DNA from: an uncultured Senegalimassilia sp.
Lineage (GTDB): Bacteria; Actinomycetota; Coriobacteriia; Coriobacteriales; Eggerthellaceae
Length of the DNA stretch: 17,763 nucleotides
NCBI RefSeq assembly: GCF_934630535.1
Contig: NZ_CAKTVU010000028.1
Location: 1-17,763 of the forward strand
Reading direction: 5' to 3'
Each line of letters begins with the position of its first letter. The stretch's first letter is position 1. The translations under genes were made by a program, and so were the position numbers. Of this stretch, positions 13,655 through 17,763 are shown in pieces. Under the pieces are notes generated by a model. It was given only the letters and a program-made list of their open reading frames with translations, ran no database searches and was not told where the DNA came from.

Positions 13655-14767
13655 GTGAAACCCGACCGCTTGCTCGATCTGTTCTGCGAACTGGCGCGCA
13701 TCGAAAGCCCATCGCGCCATGAGGCCCTTATGGCGAAACGGTGCAAGGCCGAGCTGGAAGGGCTGGGGTTTACCGTCCGCTTCGATGATTCAGCGGAGCG
13801 GACGGGTTCCGACACGGGCAACCTCATCGCCTTCCGAGCCGGAAGCGTCCCCGGTGCTGTGGCGTTGTGCGGGCATATGGACACCGTGCGTCCATGCAAG
13901 GGAATCGAACCCGTGGTGGAAGACGGCGTGATCCGCAGCGCGGGCGACACCATCTTGTCAGCCGATGATAAGGCCGGCGTGGCCGCCATCTTCGAGGGCC
14001 TGCGTAGCCTCATCGAAGCGGGGGAGGTGCTTCCCGATGTGCACGTCATCCTGACCACCTGCGAGGAGATGCACCTGCTGGGGGCCGGCGCGTTGGATAC
14101 GTCGTTCTTGCCTGAAGGCACGCCCTGCTACGTGCTCGACGCCGACGGAGATCCGGGCACCATCATCAACCAAGCGCCGTGCCACTGCACGTTCACGGCG
14201 ACCTTCCGCGGAAAGTCGGCGCACGCCGGCGTCGAGCCCGAGCGCGGCATCTCGGCGCTTGCCATGGCGGCCCAGGCGGTGTGCCATATGCCCTTGGGCC
14301 GCATTTCCGCGCACACCACGTCCAACGTCGGCGTCATCGAGTGCGACGGCGCCACGAACGTGGTGCCCGGCACCTGCTGGTTGTCGGGCGAATGTCGCTC
14401 CACCTCTCTTGAACGCGCCCGCGCTGAGCGCGCCGCCATGGACGAGGCCATGCGCGCCGCCGCGGCGCAAGCCGGCGGCAGCGTGGACATCGAGTGGCGC
14501 ACCGACTATCTGCCCATATCCTATGCCGCCGATCATGCGCTGGTCGAAGGCGCCGTGCGCGCGGCCCGGGCAGCCGGGCTTCGCCCCAGCCTTGCCTCAT
14601 CGGGCGGCGGCGCGGATGCCAACATCCTGGCCGGGCGCGGCGTGTCGGCGATCACGCTCGCCACGGGTATGGCCAACTACCATTCGTGTGAGGAATACAT
14701 CACCGTGGACAACCTCGACGGTTGCGCCCGCTTGGTCGAGCAGCTGGTGCTCGAGGCGCGCAAATAG
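13655..14767 (+). CDS. PepT-like M20-family metallopeptidase
   Basis: A 370-residue cytosolic zinc peptidase of the M20 family, closest in motif layout to the peptidase T-like subgroup, which trims small peptides. The metal and catalytic residues are in order: His74 and Asp76 in CGHMDTV, the bridging Asp in SADDKAG (104/105), catalytic Glu in TCEEM (137/138), Asp in DADGDPG (162 or 164), and His343 in NYHSCEEY. A dimerisation (lid) domain lies between about 180 and 290 and contains GKSAHAG. The GTG at 13655 is preceded by AAAGGGG. The frame is open upstream to 13601 but overlaps the leader hairpin. It is transcribed alone. The true substrate (tripeptides or another amide) cannot be told from the sequence. 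Confidence 0.9.
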   Translation: MKPDRLLDLFCELARIESPSRHEALMAKRCKAELEGLGFTVRFDDSAERTGSDTGNLIAFRAGSVPGAVALCGHMDTVRPCKGIEPVVEDGVIRSAGDTILSADDKAGVAAIFEGLRSLIEAGEVLPDVHVILTTCEEMHLLGAGALDTSFLPEGTPCYVLDADGDPGTIINQAPCHCTFTATFRGKSAHAGVEPERGISALAMAAQAVCHMPLGRISAHTTSNVGVIECDGATNVVPGTCWLSGECRSTSLERARAERAAMDEAMRAAAAQAGGSVDIEWRTDYLPISYAADHALVEGAVRAARAAGLRPSLASSGGGADANILAGRGVSAITLATGMANYHSCEEYITVDNLDGCARLVEQLVLEARK

Positions 14768-14923
14768 GGCGTCGGCTACGTATAACGCCCAGCTTTGCGG
14801 CGGGGAAGGGCTTCGTCCGAGCTGCCGGGAATGCGCAAAACCAGCCCCCGCACCGTTTCGCAACTTTTGCAACAACTTTTCGCGAATTTGTGTGCAAAAC
14901 GTGCATCGGAGTACCAAGAAACG

Positions 14924-14952
14924 TTGCATGACCAGCCGAAACAGGGTACAAT
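14924..14952 (+). promoter_or_regulatory. Distal promoter P1 of the str operon
   Basis: TTGCAT (14924-14929) and TACAAT (14947-14952) are separated by 17 bases, a near-consensus sigma-70-type promoter. The transcript would begin near 14959 and carry a leader of about 175 bases before rpsL. Confidence 0.75.
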
Positions 14953-14960
14953 AGAAATAG

Positions 14961-14976
14961 ACACACCCGGGTGCGT
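14961..14976. promoter_or_regulatory. Imperfect 16-base palindrome between P1 and P2
   Basis: ACACACCCGGGTGCGT is self-complementary except at one pair, with a perfect core CACCCGGGTG (14964-14973). It lies at the predicted start of the P1 transcript and just ahead of the P2 -35 box, a place where a bound protein would affect both promoters. An operator function is inference. Confidence 0.4.
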
Positions 14977-14981
14977 GGCGT

Positions 14982-15010
14982 TTGACAGCCCCTATACCCG
15001 GTGATAAAGT
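14982..15010 (+). promoter_or_regulatory. Proximal promoter P2 of the str operon
   Basis: A perfect -35 TTGACA (14982-14987) is 17 bases from TAAAGT (15005-15010). It lies about 125 bases before rpsL and is the second of two tandem promoters, as expected for a strongly expressed ribosomal operon. Confidence 0.75.
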
Positions 15011-15086
15011 TCCAACTCGCGCTCCGAAAGGGGCAGGGTTTTCGCGTGCGTATCAGCTGAACGCACTTGGAAACCCATGAGTAATG

Positions 15087-15110
15087 CGGCGGTGGTCTCG
15101 TACACCGCCG
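15087..15110 (+). other. Leader hairpin upstream of rpsL
   Basis: CGGCGGTG (15087-15094) pairs perfectly with CACCGCCG (15103-15110) around an eight-base loop, ending 13 bases before the rpsL ribosome site. No T-tract follows, so it is a leader structure and not a terminator. Confidence 0.5.
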
Positions 15111-15135
15111 GAGGCAAATACAGAAGGAGAAGATT

Positions 15136-15507
15136 TTGCCTACCATCAACCAGCTGGTCCGCAAGGGCCGCAAGAAGTCGGTCGACAAGAAGAAGACGCC
15201 GGCTCTGAAGGGCAACCCGCAGAAGCGTGGCGTGTGCACCCGCGTGTACACCACCACCCCCAAGAAGCCGAACTCGGCACTGCGTAAGGTCTGCCGTGTG
15301 CGCCTGGTCAACGGCATGGAGGTCACGGCCTACATCCCCGGCATCGGCCACAACCTGCAGGAGCACTCCATGGTGCTCATCCGCGGCGGTCGTGTTAAGG
15401 ACCTCCCCGGTGTGCGCTACAAGGTCATCCGCGCCGCGCTGGACTGCGCCGCCGTGGACAACCGCAAGCAGGCTCGCAGCCGCTACGGTGCCAAGCGCCC
15501 GAAATAA
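15136..15507 (+). CDS. rpsL: 30S ribosomal protein S12 (uS12)
   Basis: A 123-residue S12 at the decoding centre of the small subunit, needed for accurate codon reading. It starts MPTINQLVRKGR and contains TTTPKKPNSALRKV and GGRVKDLPGVRYK, the two loops that touch the decoding site. The residues mutated in streptomycin-resistant strains are wild type (Lys43, Lys88). The start codon is TTG at 15136, fixed by homology to the invariant N-terminus and by AGAAGGAGA just upstream; TTG is unusual for so highly expressed a gene. First gene of the str operon, 120 bases before rpsG. Confidence 0.98.
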   Translation: MPTINQLVRKGRKKSVDKKKTPALKGNPQKRGVCTRVYTTTPKKPNSALRKVCRVRLVNGMEVTAYIPGIGHNLQEHSMVLIRGGRVKDLPGVRYKVIRAALDCAAVDNRKQARSRYGAKRPK

Positions 15508-15540
15508 GTAACCGCTAAGCCGCGCGGGTTGCATGAAAAC

Positions 15541-15566
15541 GCCTCTCCCGAAAGGGTCGGGAAGGC
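15541..15566 (+). other. Intercistronic hairpin 1 (rpsL-rpsG)
   Basis: GCCTCTCCCGA pairs with TCGGGAAGGC except for one bulged C, loop AAGGG. It is followed by GGCAACC and not by T residues, so it is not a terminator. In Escherichia coli ribosomal protein S7 represses this operon by binding the rpsL-rpsG gap; a similar role here is inference. Confidence 0.55.
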
Positions 15567-15577
15567 GGCAACCTAAT

Positions 15578-15596
15578 GGGAAGGAGAAAGCTTCCC
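15578..15596 (+). other. Intercistronic hairpin 2 (rpsL-rpsG)
   Basis: GGGAAG (15578-15583) and CTTCCC (15591-15596) form a six-pair stem. Its loop and stem contain GGAAGGAG, which looks like a ribosome site but has no start codon after it. It lies about 20 bases before the real rpsG site (AGAAGGAG). Confidence 0.45.
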
Positions 15597-15627
15597 CGAA
15601 GCGCGCAGGAATCAGAAGGAGTTTTAC

Positions 15628-16098
15628 ATGCCGCGTCGTGCAGCAGCAGTCCGTCGTGAAGTTCAGCCGGACGCCGTCTACAACAACCGCCTTGTCACCC
15701 AGTTGATCAACAAGATCCTGCTGGACGGCAAGAAGTCCACCGCCGAGGGCATCGTCTACGGTGCTTTCGAGCTGGTCCAGGCCAAGACGGGCGAGGATCC
15801 GCTGGCTATCTTCAAGAAGGCCATGGACAACGTCCGCCCCACCCTCGAGGTCAAGCCGAAGCGTGTCGGCGGCGCCACCTATCAGGTGCCCATGGAGGTC
15901 AACTCCCGCCGCGCCACCACGCTGGCCATCCGCTGGATCGTGGACTTCTCCCGTAAGCGCAAGGAGCACACGATGAAGCAGCGCCTGGCCGCCGAGATCA
16001 TGGACGCCGCCGAGAACACCGGCGCCTCCGTGAAGAAGCGCGAGGACCTGTACAAGATGGCCGAGTCCAACCGTGCGTTCTCGCACTACCGCTTCTAG
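15628..16098 (+). CDS. rpsG: 30S ribosomal protein S7 (uS7)
   Basis: A 156-residue S7, the primary binder of the 3' major domain of 16S rRNA and nucleator of the small-subunit head. It starts MPRRAAAVRREVQPD and contains the family's MDNVRPTLEVKPKRVGGATYQVP and RRATTLAIRW segments, with the usual length and the end SNRAFSHYRF. The ATG follows AGAAGGAG by six bases. It is the second gene of the str operon, 120 bases after rpsL, and ends 13 bases before fusA. S7 is the autoregulator of this operon in well-studied bacteria. Confidence 0.98.
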   Translation: MPRRAAAVRREVQPDAVYNNRLVTQLINKILLDGKKSTAEGIVYGAFELVQAKTGEDPLAIFKKAMDNVRPTLEVKPKRVGGATYQVPMEVNSRRATTLAIRWIVDFSRKRKEHTMKQRLAAEIMDAAENTGASVKKREDLYKMAESNRAFSHYRF

Positions 16099-16111
16099 GG
16101 CGTGACCTAAC

Positions 16112-17763
16112 ATGGCTAAAGCTAACGATCTGAAACTCACGCGTAACTTCGGCATCATGGCCCACATCGATGCCGGTAAGACCACCACTACCGAGCGCAT
16201 CCTGTACTACACGGGCAAGACGCACAAGATCGGCGAGGTGCACGACGGCGCCGCTACCATGGACTGGATGGTCCAGGAGCAGGAGCGCGGCGTGACCATC
16301 ACCGCTGCCGCCACCACGTGCTTCTGGAAGAAGGACGACGAGACGTACCGCTTCCAGATCATCGACACCCCCGGCCACGTGGACTTCACCGCCGAGGTCG
16401 AGCGCTCCCTGCGCGTCCTTGACGGCACCGTCGCCGTCTTCGACGCCGTTGCAGGCGTGCAGCCGCAGTCCGAGACCGTGTGGCGTCAGGCCGAGAACTA
16501 CGGCGTGCCGCGCATCGCGTTCATCAACAAGTACGACCGCGTCGGCGCAGACTTCGAGCATGCGATCCAGACCATGAAGGATCGCCTGCATGCCAACGCC
16601 GTCGCCGCTCAGCTGCCCATGGGCGCCGAGGACAACTTCTGGGGCGTCATCGACCTGGTCACCATGACCGCATGGGACTTCAAGGCCGACGAGAAGGGCA
16701 TGACCTACCCCGAGCCCATGGATGCCATCCCCGCCGAGTTCGCCGAGGAGGCCGAGCTGGCTCACCAGGAGCTGGTCGAGGCTGCCGCCGACTGCGACGA
16801 CGAGCTCATGGAGAAGGTCCTCATGGAGGAGGAAGTCTCCGTCGAGGAGCTGAAGGCCGCTCTGCGCAAGGGCGTCATCTCCTGCAAGATCAACCCCGTG
16901 TTCGTGGGCTCCGCCTACAAGAACAAGGGCGTTCAGGAGCTGCTCGACGCCGTCGTCGACTACCTGCCGGCTCCCGTCGACGTTCCCGCCATCAAGGGCA
17001 CCACGCCCGGCACCGGCGAGGAGGACGAGCGTCCTTCCGACCCGAAGGCCCCGTTCAGCGCCCTGGCGTTCAAGATCATGACCGACCCGTTCGTGGGTAA
17101 GCTGACTTACCTGCGCGTGTACTCGGGCTCTCTGGACGCCGGTTCCTACGTGACCAACGCCACGAAGGACAAGAAGGAGCGCGTCGGCCGTCTGCTGCAG
17201 ATGCACTCCAACCAGCGCGTCGACATCGACTCCTGCTCCGCTGGCGACATCGTCGCCGTCGTCGGCCTGAAGAACACCACCACCGGTGACACCCTGTGCG
17301 ACGACAACGCTCCGATCATCCTGGAGTCCATGGAGTTCGCCGACCCGGTTATCGACATCGCCGTCGAGCCGAAGACCAAGGCTGACCAGACCAAGATGGA
17401 GATCGCCCTGCAGAAGCTGGCCGAGGAGGACCCGACCTTCCGCGTGTCCACCAACCATGAGACCGGCCAGACCATCATCGCCGGCATGGGCGAGCTGCAC
17501 CTTGAGATCATCGTCGACCGCCTGATGCGCGAGTTCAAGGTCGAGGCCAACGTCGGCAAGCCGCAGGTTGCCTACCGCGAGCGTCCGGGCCACGAGGTCC
17601 TCTCCGCCGAGGGCAAGTTCGTCCGTCAGTCCGGTGGTCGCGGCCAGTACGGCCATGCGGTCATCAACATGTACCCGCAGGAGCCGGGCAAGGGCTACGA
17701 GTTCGAGAACAAGATCGTCGGCGGCGTCGTGCCGAAGGAATACATTCCTTCCATCGACAAGGG
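16112..17763 (+). CDS. fusA: Elongation factor G, 3' end cut by the window
   Basis: Translational GTPase that drives ribosome translocation and, with RRF, ribosome recycling. The frame runs open from ATG 16112 to the window end: 550 complete codons out of about 700, so domain IV is cut off and domain V missing. Domain I shows G1 AHIDAGKT (17-24), G2 RGVTIT (59-64), G3 DTPGHVDF (85-92), G4 NKYD (139-142) and a G5-like GSAYKNKGVQ. Domain II follows (PFSALAFKIMTDPFVGKLTYLRVYSG), then domain III (EEDPTFRVSTNHETGQTIIAGMGELHLE). Oddity: G4 reads NKYD where EF-G nearly always has NKMD. The ribosome site is weak (AGGG about 11 bases upstream), and the 13-base gap after rpsG suggests translational coupling. 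Confidence 0.97.
   Translation, partial: MAKANDLKLTRNFGIMAHIDAGKTTTTERILYYTGKTHKIGEVHDGAATMDWMVQEQERGVTITAAATTCFWKKDDETYRFQIIDTPGHVDFTAEVERSLRVLDGTVAVFDAVAGVQPQSETVWRQAENYGVPRIAFINKYDRVGADFEHAIQTMKDRLHANAVAAQLPMGAEDNFWGVIDLVTMTAWDFKADEKGMTYPEPMDAIPAEFAEEAELAHQELVEAAADCDDELMEKVLMEEEVSVEELKAALRKGVISCKINPVFVGSAYKNKGVQELLDAVVDYLPAPVDVPAIKGTTPGTGEEDERPSDPKAPFSALAFKIMTDPFVGKLTYLRVYSGSLDAGSYVTNATKDKKERVGRLLQMHSNQRVDIDSCSAGDIVAVVGLKNTTTGDTLCDDNAPIILESMEFADPVIDIAVEPKTKADQTKMEIALQKLAEEDPTFRVSTNHETGQTIIAGMGELHLEIIVDRLMREFKVEANVGKPQVAYRERPGHEVLSAEGKFVRQSGGRGQYGHAVINMYPQEPGKGYEFENKIVGGVVPKEYIPSIDK

Larger units (their letters stand above)
14768..15135. other. Intergenic region and leader of the str operon
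   Basis: This 368-base gap has no supported gene. The first part (to about 14920) contains no clear terminator for the peptidase gene. The second part carries two tandem promoters, a palindrome and a leader hairpin, all listed separately. Confidence 0.6.

Noticed and set aside
15077..15138. Small upstream ORF starting ATG at 15077 in the rpsL leader
   Set aside because: It has no ribosome site, no stop before rpsL and overlaps it out of frame for a long distance.
15998..17656. 552-codon open frame antisense to fusA, and a 402-codon one at 14992-16200 antisense to rpsL and rpsG
   Set aside because: Both are shadows of conserved translation genes and have no ribosome site or domain.

Overview
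This 17.8-kb window is chromosomal, GC-rich bacterial DNA, and most of it is core metabolism and translation. Three things suggest a strictly anaerobic, high-GC Gram-positive of the class Coriobacteriia, probably Eggerthellaceae: strong third-position GC bias, Shine-Dalgarno sites of the AAGGAGG type, and an anaerobic gene set (Fe-S serine dehydratase, orphan 2[4Fe-4S] ferredoxin, family II pyrophosphatase). The taxonomic placement is an inference from protein flavour and gene content; no database was consulted.

Layout. Positions 1-428 hold no convincing gene but contain seven copies of the motif TTACTCCC, in both orientations. A rho-independent terminator at 429-461 closes guaA (GMP synthase, minus strand, 577-2172). 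Divergent from guaA are uppP (2517-3518), which has an unusual Arg/Ala/Pro-rich loop, and an AEC-family carrier (3592-4530). Next comes a two-gene aromatic unit, AroQ-type chorismate mutase (4711-4992) and DAHP synthase (4989-5792). The two overlap by ATGA and are followed by a strong terminator. A small ferredoxin (minus, 5898-6149) is divergent from pcrA (6445-8841). Then come a single-chain L-serine dehydratase (minus, 9064-10689) with a cysteine-rich tail, Mn-dependent pyrophosphatase ppaC (11005-11943), a LysR regulator (minus, 12143-13018) divergent from a SemiSWEET-like small membrane protein (13166-13495), and a PepT-like M20 peptidase (13655-14767). The window ends in the str operon, rpsL-rpsG-fusA, with fusA cut by the window edge.

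How they work together. Chorismate mutase and DAHP synthase set the entry and a branch point of aromatic amino acid synthesis and are probably translationally coupled. UppP recycles the lipid carrier for cell-wall synthesis. GuaA makes GMP, and PpaC removes the pyrophosphate released by reactions such as those of GuaA. The str operon has two tandem sigma-70-type promoters flanking an imperfect palindrome, and two hairpins lie between rpsL and rpsG where S7 control operates in other bacteria.

I see no CRISPR array, tRNA, rRNA, prophage or transposase. The parts that ordinary annotation does not explain are the TTACTCCC array at 1-428, the UppP loop, the serine dehydratase Cys tail, the NKYD variant in EF-G, and several leader hairpins.
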